Source of the DNA: Nocardia jejuensis NBRC 103114
GTDB lineage: Bacteria > Actinomycetota > Actinomycetes > Mycobacteriales > Mycobacteriaceae
Length of the DNA: 64,000 bases
Direction: 5' to 3'
NCBI RefSeq assembly: GCF_001613145.1
Contig: NZ_BDBU01000030.1
Span: forward strand, 1-64,000
Shown here: one piece after another, positions 55,682 to 63,737 of the stretch
Position numbering within the stretch: the first letter of the stretch is position 1
How the letters are laid out: every line of letters starts with the position of its first letter
Made by a program: the position numbers and the translations under genes
Notes under the pieces: generated by a model
Databases searched by the model: none
What the model saw: the letters and a program-made list of their open reading frames with translations, nothing else
Told to the model about the DNA's origin: nothing

Positions 55682-56437
55682 ATGGGTTCGGCTGGGGAAG
55701 CGAAACAGCGGCAGCTCGCGGAGTTGCGCCGGCGGATGGCCGCGGTTCCCGCGCGCGGGGCGGAGGCGTCCACCCGGGTGCCGGTGGCGCGGGTCGGTCC
55801 GGAGGGGAACCCGCTGCGCGGGGAACCGCTGCCGGTGCCGCCCGCTCTCGAAAATCTGCTGCCCGAGGGCGGTGTGGTGAAGGGCTCGGTGGTGGCCTAC
55901 GCCGGGGCGAGCTCGCTGCTGTCCGGTCTGCTGGCCGCGGTGACCGGCGCCGGCGGGTACGCGGCGGTCCTCGGCCTGCCCGGCCTCGGTCTGCTGGCCG
56001 CGGCCGAGATGGGCGCGCGCCTGGATCGCCTGGCCGTGGTCACCGACCCCGGCTCGGATCCGCTCGAGGTCGCCTCGGTGCTGCTCGACGGTCTCGACCT
56101 GGTCGTGCTGGGTCTGAACGGCGCCTCGGTGCCGCTCTCGCGCACCCGGGTCCTGAGCGCCCGCGCCCGCAGCAAGAGCTCCACCCTGATCGTCACCGGT
56201 GGCTCCTGGGCCGGTCCCGTCCTGCGCATCGACACCGAGGTGGCCGGTTACGGCGGGCTCGGTCGTGGCTGCGGCCGCCTGCGCACCGTGGGCCTGAACG
56301 TCTCCGTGCGCGGCCGGTCCGCCCAGCCCCGCACCGGTCGCCTGGATCTGTGCCCGCGCAACGGCCGCACCGAATGGATCGAAACCGAGCCCCTCGCCGC
56401 GACCCCCGCCCTCCCGCTCCGTCATGCCGTCTCCTGA
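55682..56437 (+). CDS. imuA': Mutasome protein ImuA'
   Basis: A 251-residue RecA-fold-like protein without an intact Walker A: VKGSVVAYAGASSLLSGLLAAVTGAGGYAAVLGLPGLGLLAAAEMGARLDRLAVVTDPGSDPLEVASVLLDGLDLVVL. This is the ImuA' type of actinobacteria (Rv3395c), which works with ImuB and DnaE2 in damage-induced mutagenesis. The next gene is imuB, 35 bases away, and a LexA-like box lies upstream. The DnaE2 gene is not in this window. Confidence 0.9.
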   Translation: MGSAGEAKQRQLAELRRRMAAVPARGAEASTRVPVARVGPEGNPLRGEPLPVPPALENLLPEGGVVKGSVVAYAGASSLLSGLLAAVTGAGGYAAVLGLPGLGLLAAAEMGARLDRLAVVTDPGSDPLEVASVLLDGLDLVVLGLNGASVPLSRTRVLSARARSKSSTLIVTGGSWAGPVLRIDTEVAGYGGLGRGCGRLRTVGLNVSVRGRSAQPRTGRLDLCPRNGRTEWIETEPLAATPALPLRHAVS

Positions 56438-56472
56438 CGTTCGCCTGTCGGCAGCGTGATGGCGGGGTGGGT

Positions 56473-58158
56473 GTGACGGCGTCGCGTTCGCGGGTGCTGG
56501 CGGTGTGGTGCCTGGATTGGCCGGCGGTGGCGGCGGCAGCGGAAGCCGGCGCTCCGGTGACGCGGGCGGTGGCGGTGTTCTCGGCGAACCTGGTGGTCGC
56601 GTGTTCGGCGGTGGCCCGGGCCGAGGGGGTCCGGCGGGGACTGCGGCGACGGGAGGCGCAGGGCAGATGCCCGGATCTGCTTGTGGCGCACGATGATCCG
56701 GAACGCGACGCGCGGTTCTTCGAGCCTGTGGTCGCGGCGGTCGATGCCACGGTGCCCGGGGTCGAGGTGCTGCGGCCCGGGCTGCTGGTGCTGGCGGCGC
56801 GCGGCGCGGCGCGGTTCTTCGGGTCGGAGGAGGCGGCGGCGGAGCGGCTGATGGACGCGGTGGCGGCGGCCGGGGCGGAATGTCAGATAGGGATCGCGGA
56901 CGAGCTCTCCACGGCGGTGCTCGCGGCACGCAGCTCCACCATCGTGCCGCCGGGCGGGGGCGCGCAATTCCTTGCGCCGCTGCCGGTTTCCGAGTTGGCG
57001 GTGGAACCCGCCCTGGCCGCGCCGCAGCGCGGTGAGCTGGTCGATCTGCTGCACCGCCTGGGATTGCGCCGGATCGGCGATTTCGCGGCGCTCACTCCGG
57101 CCGAGGTGTCCTCGCGCTTCGGCGCGGATGCCATTGCCGCACACCGCTGTGCGCGCGCCGTCCCGGAGCGCCCGCCCTCGGTGAGCACTCCCGCCCCCGA
57201 CCTGATCGTGGACTACCGCTGCGATCCGCCGATCGACCGCATCGACGCCGCCGCCTTCGCGGGCCGCATGCTCGCCACCGAACTGCACGCCGTGCTGTCC
57301 GCGGCCTCGGTGGCGTGCACCCGCCTGTCCATCTACGCGGAAACCGAAGCGGGCGAACAACTCTCCCGCATCTGGCGCTGCGCGGAACCCCTGACCCCCG
57401 ACAGCACCGCCGACCGCATCCGCTGGCAACTCGACGGCTGGCTGACCCGCCGCGCCCCGAGCACCCGCCGCCCGCCGGCCGGTCGCCCGTATCGGTCCGA
57501 TACCCTTGGCGGGGAACGGGATTGGCGTGATCCGGATCCCGATCCCGCACTCGAGGCCGAATGGCTTCGCGGGGACGGGCCGACCGCGCCGATAACCCTG
57601 CTGCGACTGGAGCCGATCGAGGTCGTCTCGGCCGGGGCCTTGCAGTTGGGGCTGTGGGGCGGGGTCGGACAGGACGAGGAGCGGGCGCGGCGGGCGCTGA
57701 TCCGGGTGCAGGGGCTGCTGGGCGGTGATGCGGTGCGGCTGGGTGTGCTCAGCGGCGGGCGCGGACCGGCCGAGCGGGTCACCATGGTCCCGCTGGGGGA
57801 CGAGCCGGTGCCCGCGGCGGATCCGGCCCAGCCGTGGCCGGGCCGGCTGCCGGAACCCGCGCCGGCCGTGGTGCCGGCGCATCGGCCGCGGGTGCGGTTG
57901 CAGGACGCGGCCGGAGAGCCGGTGTGGGTGAGCGAGCGTGGTCTGTTCACGGCGGATCCGACGCTGCTGCGCTGGGGGAGCCGCAGCTGGAAACTGATCG
58001 GCTGGGCCGGGCCCTGGACGCTGGACGCCCACTGGTGGGCGCCCCGGGGCCGGCCCGGGTTCGCCGCCCGCGCCCAAGTCCTGCTCGAGGAGGACAACCG
58101 CGCCCTGCTGCTGCTCGGCTACGACGACGCCTGGCATGTGGAAGGGCTGTACGAGTGA
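56473..58158 (+). CDS. imuB: Mutasome protein ImuB (Y-family polymerase-like)
   Basis: The protein has 561 residues. The polymerase-like part reads VLAVWCLDWPAVAAAAEAG, VVACSAVARAEGVRRGLRRREAQGRCPDL, LLVLAARGAARFFGSEEAAAERL and VDLLHRLGLRRIGDFAALTPAEVSSRFG. Active-site acidic residues of true Y-family enzymes are incomplete, as known for ImuB, which acts as an adaptor for the beta clamp, ImuA' and DnaE2. The C-terminal region (ERGLFTADPTLLRWGSRSWKLIGWAGPWTLDAHWW) is the conserved partner-binding end. GTG 56473 is preferred; GTG 56467 is also possible. Confidence 0.93.
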   Translation: MTASRSRVLAVWCLDWPAVAAAAEAGAPVTRAVAVFSANLVVACSAVARAEGVRRGLRRREAQGRCPDLLVAHDDPERDARFFEPVVAAVDATVPGVEVLRPGLLVLAARGAARFFGSEEAAAERLMDAVAAAGAECQIGIADELSTAVLAARSSTIVPPGGGAQFLAPLPVSELAVEPALAAPQRGELVDLLHRLGLRRIGDFAALTPAEVSSRFGADAIAAHRCARAVPERPPSVSTPAPDLIVDYRCDPPIDRIDAAAFAGRMLATELHAVLSAASVACTRLSIYAETEAGEQLSRIWRCAEPLTPDSTADRIRWQLDGWLTRRAPSTRRPPAGRPYRSDTLGGERDWRDPDPDPALEAEWLRGDGPTAPITLLRLEPIEVVSAGALQLGLWGGVGQDEERARRALIRVQGLLGGDAVRLGVLSGGRGPAERVTMVPLGDEPVPAADPAQPWPGRLPEPAPAVVPAHRPRVRLQDAAGEPVWVSERGLFTADPTLLRWGSRSWKLIGWAGPWTLDAHWWAPRGRPGFAARAQVLLEEDNRALLLLGYDDAWHVEGLYE

Positions 58159-58299
58159 GCGGCGCTGTGGGACGTCGCCGCCGCGCCCGGGTGGACCCGG
58201 AGTTCGCCGTCCCCTCGACAGTGCGGGGTCCGGTCCCCTGATCCGGAGGCCGGGCTATGGCGGTGCGCACACCCTGCGGCGGCGCTGTGGGCCGGTCCG

Positions 58300-58305
58300 T
58301 AGTCT
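58300..58305 (+). promoter_or_regulatory. -10 box TAGTCT, likely leaderless hydrolase gene
   Basis: TAGTCT, eight bases, then GTG 58314; no Shine-Dalgarno. Confidence 0.5.
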
Positions 58306-58313
58306 GGTTGATC

Positions 58314-59078
58314 GTGGAGTTGACGGTCACCCGGGTCGAGTTCGACGACGTGCTGATCGCCTACCGGGATTCGGGGGCGGCGGCCGGTCATGCGCACAGC
58401 GATACCCCCGTGGTGCTGGTGCACGGTATGGGCGGCGACGGCCACACCTGGGACCGGTTCGCCGCGCAGCTGATGCGCCGGGGTCGCCGGGTGGTCATTC
58501 CCGACCTGCGCGGGCACGGTCACAGCGCGCACGCCGACTCCTACCTCTTCGAGGAGTTCGGGGCCGACATCCTGCGCCTGTGCGAGCGCCTGGACGTGGA
58601 GTCGGTGGACCTGATCGGCCACTCCCTCGGCGGCTTCGCGTCGTCCTGGGCGGCGATGCAACGCCCGGACCTGGTGCGCCGCTTGGTGATCGAGGAGCAG
58701 CCCCTGCCGCTGCGGTCGGGCGACGAACAGGTCCCCCTGACCCGCCGCCTGCCGTCGGTTGCCGAGCTCTGGCACGCCACCACCAGCCTGCTGCGCCATC
58801 CGCGCGCCGTGCTGGCCTTCGACCGTTCCATGACCACCTCGGCCCTGGAGCAGTTCCGCAAGCCCCACCCCGAATGGTGGGAGGGCCTGCGGGCCATCAC
58901 CGCCCCCACCCTCTTTCTGCGCGGCGGTCCCACCGGCATGGTCGATCCCGACAAACTCGACCACCTGCGCACCGCGGTCCCGGACTGCACCGTCCAGCCC
59001 TTCGCCTGCGGCCACAGCATCCATCGCGACCGCTACCAGGCCTTCGAATCCGCGGTCTTACCTTTTCTGGGCCACTGA
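58314..59078 (+). CDS. Alpha/beta hydrolase
   Basis: A 254-residue hydrolase with an intact triad: oxyanion motif VVLVHGMGGDGHTW, VIPDLRGHGHS, nucleophile in LIGHSLGGFASSW, acid region TLFLRGGPTGMVDP, and His in FACGHSIHRDRYQAFESAVLPFL. The substrate is unknown. GTG 58314 is chosen from the upstream -10 box; an in-frame ATG at 58257 would add 19 residues. Unlike the hydrolase-fold proteins at 9440 and 35335, this one keeps the nucleophile Ser. Confidence 0.87.
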   Translation: MELTVTRVEFDDVLIAYRDSGAAAGHAHSDTPVVLVHGMGGDGHTWDRFAAQLMRRGRRVVIPDLRGHGHSAHADSYLFEEFGADILRLCERLDVESVDLIGHSLGGFASSWAAMQRPDLVRRLVIEEQPLPLRSGDEQVPLTRRLPSVAELWHATTSLLRHPRAVLAFDRSMTTSALEQFRKPHPEWWEGLRAITAPTLFLRGGPTGMVDPDKLDHLRTAVPDCTVQPFACGHSIHRDRYQAFESAVLPFLGH

Positions 59079-59199
59079 GGGCTGCCATTGAGGGCTACTG
59101 AGGGCCACTGACCCGCTCGAAGTCGGTCAAGTGCCCGTTCGACGGATGCGTACTCGTGCGTTCGCCTCGCCGGGGTGTGGGGCGCGCGTGGGCGGAATC

Positions 59200-59205
59200 T
59201 ACAGT
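59200..59205 (+). promoter_or_regulatory. -10 box TACAGT, leaderless YdeI-like gene
   Basis: TACAGT, six bases, then GTG 59212. Confidence 0.55.
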
Positions 59206-59211
59206 TGAGCC

Positions 59212-59772
59212 GTGTCCGCACTCGAGCGTCCTACGCTGTTCTTCGCTGATGAGCAGTCGTTTCGGCAGTGGTTGGCGGCCAACCACGCCGCGGTGGACGG
59301 TATCTGGATGAAGTTCGCCAAGAAGGGGTCGGGGATCGAGAGCCTCGACTATGACGGCGCGCTGCGGCAGGCCCTGTGTTTCGGCTGGATCGACGGGCAG
59401 TCGCGCCGCTTGGACGACGAGTTCTATCTGATCGGGTTCACGCCCCGGCGTCGGCGCAGTCCGTGGTCGCAGCGCAATGTGGGCATCGTGGCGGAGCTGA
59501 TCGAGCAGGAGCTGATGCATCCGGCGGGGCAGTCGGAAATCGACCGCGCGAAGCAGGACGGCCGCTGGGACAGCGCCTACGGTCGCGAGTTGCCGCAGGA
59601 CTTCCTGGACGAACTCGCCAAGTATCCGGAGGCGGAGGCGTTCTTCCAGACCCTGCCCGTGCAGGCGCGGGTCGCGGCGGGTCTGCAACTGGGCAGCGCG
59701 GTCCGTCCGGAGACGCGGGCCCGGCGGATGGATCAGATGATTCGCAAGCTCATCGACGGGCAGCCGCTGTGA
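59212..59772 (+). CDS. YdeI/OmpD-associated family protein
   Basis: A 186-residue soluble protein: LFFADEQSFRQWLAANHAAVDGIWMKFAKKGSGIESLDYDGALRQALCFGWIDGQSRRLDDEFYLIGFTPRR, SPWSQRNVGIVAELI, then a second part with AKQDGRWDSAYGRELPQDFLDELAKYPEAEAFFQTLP. This matches the YdeI-like family (sometimes linked to antimicrobial peptide or bacteriocin protection); the biochemical function is not known. It overlaps the next gene by 4 bases (GTGA). Confidence 0.88.
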   Translation: MSALERPTLFFADEQSFRQWLAANHAAVDGIWMKFAKKGSGIESLDYDGALRQALCFGWIDGQSRRLDDEFYLIGFTPRRRRSPWSQRNVGIVAELIEQELMHPAGQSEIDRAKQDGRWDSAYGRELPQDFLDELAKYPEAEAFFQTLPVQARVAAGLQLGSAVRPETRARRMDQMIRKLIDGQPL

Positions 59773-60731
59773 CCGAGTTCGCCGGCCTATCGTGTTCGGT
59801 TGCGGCACAGGAGATTCCACTACCCGGCAGTGCGACCCGGATCACCGGCTGGCTGTGCGTGGAACAGCCCGGGGCGTGGGGGCGCGATGTGATCGGGGAC
59901 GCGGTGCTCGGACCGGAGATCACACCGGAACTGGGCGCTCGGACCAAGGCCGCACGGGTGCGGCCGACACTCATCCGCCGCCCCGGGCGCAGTGAATTCT
60001 CCGGCGTCCGAACGGTTCTCATCGCCAGCTCGCGTCCCGAGGGCTCCTGGTGCGAGCGCTTGGAGATCACCGATCCGAAGGAACTCCTGGATCTGGATCT
60101 GCATCTGCTCAACGGTCCCGCGCCCGGACTCGGCGCCGCGGTCACCGATCCGCTGACGCTGGTCTGTGCGCACGGCAAGCGCGATCGGTGCTGCGCTCTG
60201 CTGGGCCGCCCGATCGCCGCCGATCTGGCCGCGGAGTACCCCGACCAGGTGTGGGAGTGCTCGCACACCGGCGGTCACCGCTTCGCCCCGGCCGTGATCG
60301 TCCTGCCCACCGGCCTCACCTACGGCCGATTGACTCCGGCGCAGGCGCGCGCCACCGTGGCCGCCGCCCGGCGCGGTGAGATCTCACTGCCCGGCCTGCG
60401 CGGTCGCAGCTGCTACACCCCGGTCGAGCAGATCGCGGAAATCGCTGTGCGCCGACTGATCACGGACGAGTCGTCCACGCGAGCCTTCGATACGGTTGCG
60501 GACCGGGACGCGAATTCCGTCTCGCTGCGAGTGGAGCCTGCTGCCGAGGACGCTGAATTCCCGCGTGACCCAGCGGATTTCGCGGGCGCGGCCGTGGTCA
60601 CCCACCCGGACGGCCGTCGCTGGCTCGTCACCACCCGCACCGTCGCCTACGCCCCGCGTCAGGCCAGTTGCGGCGCGTCCCCCAAGCCCGCGACCGCCGT
60701 GGTCGCGGATCGGGTGCACGCGCTCTCCTGA
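59769..60731 (+). CDS. Sucrase/ferredoxin-like family protein
   Basis: A 320-residue protein of the thioredoxin-like ferredoxin family: LVCAHGKRDRCCALLGRPIAADL and VWECSHTGGHRFAPAVIVLPTGLTYGRL carry the conserved Cys and His residues thought to hold a [2Fe-2S] cluster. C-terminal ARQASCGASPKPATAVVADRV is also typical. GTG 59769 overlaps the YdeI-like stop, so the two are coupled. The actual reaction is unknown; the name sucrase reflects a distant relative only. Confidence 0.88.
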   Translation: MTEFAGLSCSVAAQEIPLPGSATRITGWLCVEQPGAWGRDVIGDAVLGPEITPELGARTKAARVRPTLIRRPGRSEFSGVRTVLIASSRPEGSWCERLEITDPKELLDLDLHLLNGPAPGLGAAVTDPLTLVCAHGKRDRCCALLGRPIAADLAAEYPDQVWECSHTGGHRFAPAVIVLPTGLTYGRLTPAQARATVAAARRGEISLPGLRGRSCYTPVEQIAEIAVRRLITDESSTRAFDTVADRDANSVSLRVEPAAEDAEFPRDPADFAGAAVVTHPDGRRWLVTTRTVAYAPRQASCGASPKPATAVVADRVHALS

Positions 60732-60750
60732 TCGGCGCCCGCGCCGATCA
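60729..60750. terminator. Bidirectional hairpin made from two convergent stop codons
   Basis: TGATCGGCGC (60729-60738) and GCGCCGATCA (60741-60750) are perfect complements separated by CC. The outer bases are the TGA of the plus-strand gene and the TGA of the minus-strand TetR gene. Confidence 0.65.
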
Positions 60751-61404
60751 CCGCTCCGGGGTGCCGAAGACCGCCAGGGTGAATCGGTACAGCTGCGGAG
60801 CGAGTTCCATCAGCGGTTCGGATTCGAACAGCCGCAGCCGGTCCCGGATCCGGTCGTCGATCGCGCCGATCAGGGCGTCGAAGAACTCGGGGTCGATCTC
60901 GGCGGGGATATCGCCCGCCGCGCGGCCGATGATGAAGGCGGCGCGCATCCGGTCGGCGAAGACGCGTTTGAGCACGGTGCGCTGCCGGGCCACGCGCGGT
61001 CCGGCGGCGAGGGCCTCGATGTGCAGGGCGCGGGCGAATTCGCCGTGCTCGGTCAGCACCCGCAGATATTCCACGAGTGTGGTGTGAACCAGTGTGCGCC
61101 AGTCGGTCCGGGGCGCTGACGCGGTGGCGGCGTCCAGTGTCGCGATCACGTACGCGACGGCCTCGTCGTAGGCGGCGGCGAAGCAATCGTCGCGATCGGT
61201 GAAGAACTGGTAGAAGGTGCGGCGGGAAACTCCCGCGCGGGCAACGATATCGGCCACCGTGGTGGGGGCGTATCCACGCTCGGCGACCGATTCCAGTGCG
61301 CTGCGCATCAACCGGAAGCGCTGCGACTTCTCCACCGTCGTCCGGTCCAGCCCGTGTGTGCCGCGGGGAAGCCGGGCGCGGTCGACGGCGGGATCGAGAC
61401 TCAT
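60748..61404 (-). CDS. TetR family transcriptional regulator
   Basis: A 218-residue regulator. The N-terminal HTH reads RLMRSALESVAERGYAPTTVADIVARAGVSRRTFYQFFTDRDDCFAAAYDEA. The C-terminal domain is a helical ligand pocket. It is divergent from the secreted hydrolase gene and next to tandem repeats at 61441-61522 that could be its operator. ATG 61404 follows a TACCCT box by 6 bases (61411-61416), so it is probably leaderless. Confidence 0.92.
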   Translation of the reverse strand: MSLDPAVDRARLPRGTHGLDRTTVEKSQRFRLMRSALESVAERGYAPTTVADIVARAGVSRRTFYQFFTDRDDCFAAAYDEAVAYVIATLDAATASAPRTDWRTLVHTTLVEYLRVLTEHGEFARALHIEALAAGPRVARQRTVLKRVFADRMRAAFIIGRAAGDIPAEIDPEFFDALIGAIDDRIRDRLRLFESEPLMELAPQLYRFTLAVFGTPER

Positions 61405-61410
61405 ATGTCA

Positions 61411-61416
61411 AGGGTA
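61411..61416 (-). promoter_or_regulatory. -10 box TACCCT, leaderless TetR gene
   Basis: Minus-strand TACCCT, six bases, then ATG 61404. Confidence 0.6.
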
Positions 61417-61440
61417 TCGAGTCGGGCGTGAGCCGCTCGG

Positions 61441-61522
61441 TGCACGATGTGAGCGCTGGCGCATCGGTGCACGACGTGAGTGCTGGCGCATCGGTACATG
61501 ACGTGAGCGCTCGGCGAATCGG
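61441..61522. repeat. Three tandem ~27-base repeats between tetR and the secreted hydrolase gene
   Basis: Units at 61441-61467, 61468-61494 and 61495-61522 share TGCACGACGTGAGCGCTGGC-like sequence; a partial unit precedes (61428-61440) and TGCACGCG follows. Two units are 93% alike, the third has diverged and gained a base. Operator-like placement. Confidence 0.8.
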
Positions 61523-61637
61523 TGCACGCGCGACGCGATTTCGATGTGGCGTCCACCATCATTGCGCACCGAGGTGGCGCCCGTTACAGTCACGACCCGT
61601 TGGGTACGGCAATGTTTCCAGGACGCGGCGGGGTCGG

Positions 61638-63677
61638 ATGAATTTCGGAAAGCTCAGAGGACGCGTGCTCGGCACGCTCGCACTACTCACGGCGGCGGTG
61701 ACCGTCGGCGCGCTGGCGACCCCCGCCGCGACAGCGGAACCCGATGCCGGCGCGCTCGGCGCGGCATGGACGGCGGCTCAGGATGCGGCGCCGCTGTATC
61801 CCGGTGTGCACATCGACTGGGATGTGCCGATCACCATGAGCGACGGAACCGTGTTGAAGGCCAACGTCTATCGGCCGATGGACGCGCAGGGCCGGATCGT
61901 GGACACCCCGCTGCCGACCATCGTGAACCTGACCCCGTACACCAAACTGGTGTCGATGATCGCCGACTCGGCGCTCTCGATCCCGGGGCTCAACGACGTG
62001 CTCAGCAGTTTCCTGCGCGGTTTCGACCTGTCCTCGGTCGGCCTCGGCGGACTCACCGAGCTCACCAAGGCGCTTCCGGGCGGGGCGGCTCGCCTGTTCA
62101 CCGCCGACCGCACGCTGATCCAGAGCGGTTACACGCAGGTGGTCGCCGATGTGCGCGGCACCGGTTTCTCCGAGGGCGTCTGGCAGGTCTTCCAGGAGCG
62201 CGAGCAGCTCGACAATGTCGAGGTGATCGACTGGGCCAGCCGTCAGTCCTGGTCCGACGGCAAGGTCGGGATGAGCGGCATCTCGTACTCGGCGATCAAC
62301 CAGATGCACGCCGCCGAGCATCATCCGGAGGCGCTCAAGGCCATCTTCCCGGTGGAGCCGGGCAGCGACCTGGTGCGTGACGTGCTCGCCACCGGTGGCG
62401 CACTGGGTTTCGGATTCATTCCGCCGTGGCTGCTCGCGGTCAACACGCTCAAACTGATGCCGGATCTGGCCTCGGTCTTCAGCGGGAACTTCGATTGGAA
62501 GTGGCTCGCGGACCGTTCGCAGAGCCCGATGACGTTCTTCGACTACATCATTCAGGCACTGACGGTGCAGAGCGTCCCGGAGATCCCCGACAATCTCAAG
62601 AGCATTCTGGAGACCGACAGCCCGCTGCGCAGCGGCTGGCTCGGACATCCGGAGCGGGTGCAGGTACCGACCTTCGTCTACGGCGGCTGGCACGACATCT
62701 TCACCTACTCCGAGCCGCGCATCTACAACGCGATTCCCTTGCCGCCCGGGCAGAAACAGCTCGTCATGGGCGATACCTACCACGCGAATCCGGGCAGCGG
62801 CATGGGCGAGCCCGGCACTCCGCCCCGCATGGACGTACTGCAGCGCGCGTGGTTCGACAAGTGGCTCAAGGGAATCGACAACGGCATCGACGGCTACGGC
62901 CCGGTGACGCTGTTCCAGCAGGGCGGGGGCTGGACCACCGCCGGTGAATTCCCGCGCAGCGAGGCCGAATACCGTCGCCTGTACCTGTCCGGCGCGCCCA
63001 GCGGCACCAGCGCCGGCAGCGTGCACGACGGCAGCCTGACCGCCGAACCCGGTGCGGCCGAGCGGCTTACCGTCTCGCCCGGCGTGATGAGCCTGTGCTC
63101 CAGGGATTCCGCGCAGATCACCGCGGGCATCACCGCCATTCTCGACCTGTGCGCCAAGGACGGCCGGGCGATGGAGATGAACGGCCTCACCTTCACCGGT
63201 GCGCCGGTGGCCGAGCCGACCATCATCTCCGGCCCGGTGAACCTGCACCTGAACACGGTGCTGGACGCCACCGACGGTTACTGGTCAGCGACGCTCAACG
63301 ACGTTGCGCCGGACGGTAAGTCGACGGTACTGACCTCGGGCCAGATCACCGCCTCGCTGCGCGCCGTGGACGAGGCCAGATCGACCCGCTCGGCGAACGG
63401 CGACTACACCGACCCGTACCCGTTCCTCACCCTCGCCGACCGGCAACCGCTGGTGCCCGGTCAGCCCACCCAGGTGGATCTGGGCCTGACCGCCACCGAC
63501 GCGGTCCTGCAACCGGGTCATCGCCTGCGCGTGGACGTCTTCGCGTTCAACTTCCCGCGCGGACTTCCGTTGCGCCCGTTGCTGAACGAGAGCGGCCTGC
63601 GCCCACAGCACATCGAACTCGATCCCGGCGCGCCCAGCTGGATCAACGTTCCGATCGGCGGCCGCCCCGGCTGGTGA
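61638..63677 (+). CDS. Secreted CocE/NonD family (X-Pro dipeptidyl-peptidase-like) hydrolase
   Basis: The protein has 679 residues with a signal peptide (LGTLALLTAAVTVGALATPAATA). The catalytic domain has WDVPITMSDGTVLKANVYRP, YTQVVADVRGTGFSEGVWQ, nucleophile in KVGMSGISYSAINQMHAAEHHPEALKAIFP, and FVYGGWHDIFTYSEP (acid). The C-terminal jelly-roll reads VNLHLNTVLDATDGYWSATLNDVAPDGKS and ending DVFAFNFPRG. Family members are acyl-ester or X-Pro peptidases; the substrate here is unknown. ATG 61638 begins the signal sequence. It is probably controlled by the divergent TetR regulator. Confidence 0.9.
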   Translation: MNFGKLRGRVLGTLALLTAAVTVGALATPAATAEPDAGALGAAWTAAQDAAPLYPGVHIDWDVPITMSDGTVLKANVYRPMDAQGRIVDTPLPTIVNLTPYTKLVSMIADSALSIPGLNDVLSSFLRGFDLSSVGLGGLTELTKALPGGAARLFTADRTLIQSGYTQVVADVRGTGFSEGVWQVFQEREQLDNVEVIDWASRQSWSDGKVGMSGISYSAINQMHAAEHHPEALKAIFPVEPGSDLVRDVLATGGALGFGFIPPWLLAVNTLKLMPDLASVFSGNFDWKWLADRSQSPMTFFDYIIQALTVQSVPEIPDNLKSILETDSPLRSGWLGHPERVQVPTFVYGGWHDIFTYSEPRIYNAIPLPPGQKQLVMGDTYHANPGSGMGEPGTPPRMDVLQRAWFDKWLKGIDNGIDGYGPVTLFQQGGGWTTAGEFPRSEAEYRRLYLSGAPSGTSAGSVHDGSLTAEPGAAERLTVSPGVMSLCSRDSAQITAGITAILDLCAKDGRAMEMNGLTFTGAPVAEPTIISGPVNLHLNTVLDATDGYWSATLNDVAPDGKSTVLTSGQITASLRAVDEARSTRSANGDYTDPYPFLTLADRQPLVPGQPTQVDLGLTATDAVLQPGHRLRVDVFAFNFPRGLPLRPLLNESGLRPQHIELDPGAPSWINVPIGGRPGW

Positions 63678-63683
63678 GAGACG

Positions 63684-63719
63684 GAACGGTCGCACCGGCT
63701 TGCTCCGGTGCGACCGTTC
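63684..63719. terminator. Bidirectional hairpin between convergent genes
   Basis: GAACGGTCGCACCGG (63684-63698) pairs perfectly with CCGGTGCGACCGTTC (63705-63719), 6-base loop, 6 bases after the hydrolase stop and 18 before the stop of the minus-strand gene. Confidence 0.82.
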
Positions 63720-63737
63720 GGCGTTCGGCGTGTGGTC

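Noticed and set aside
52594-55773. A 1059-codon open frame on the minus strand, opposite the MmpL gene
   Set aside because: Its protein is His/Asp/Arg-rich without domain motifs and it is the antisense shadow of a clear RND transporter; high GC favours long open antisense frames.
59076-59112. Short repeats of GAGGGC after the hydrolase gene
   Set aside because: Three imperfect copies in 37 bases are too short and variable to separate from chance at this composition.
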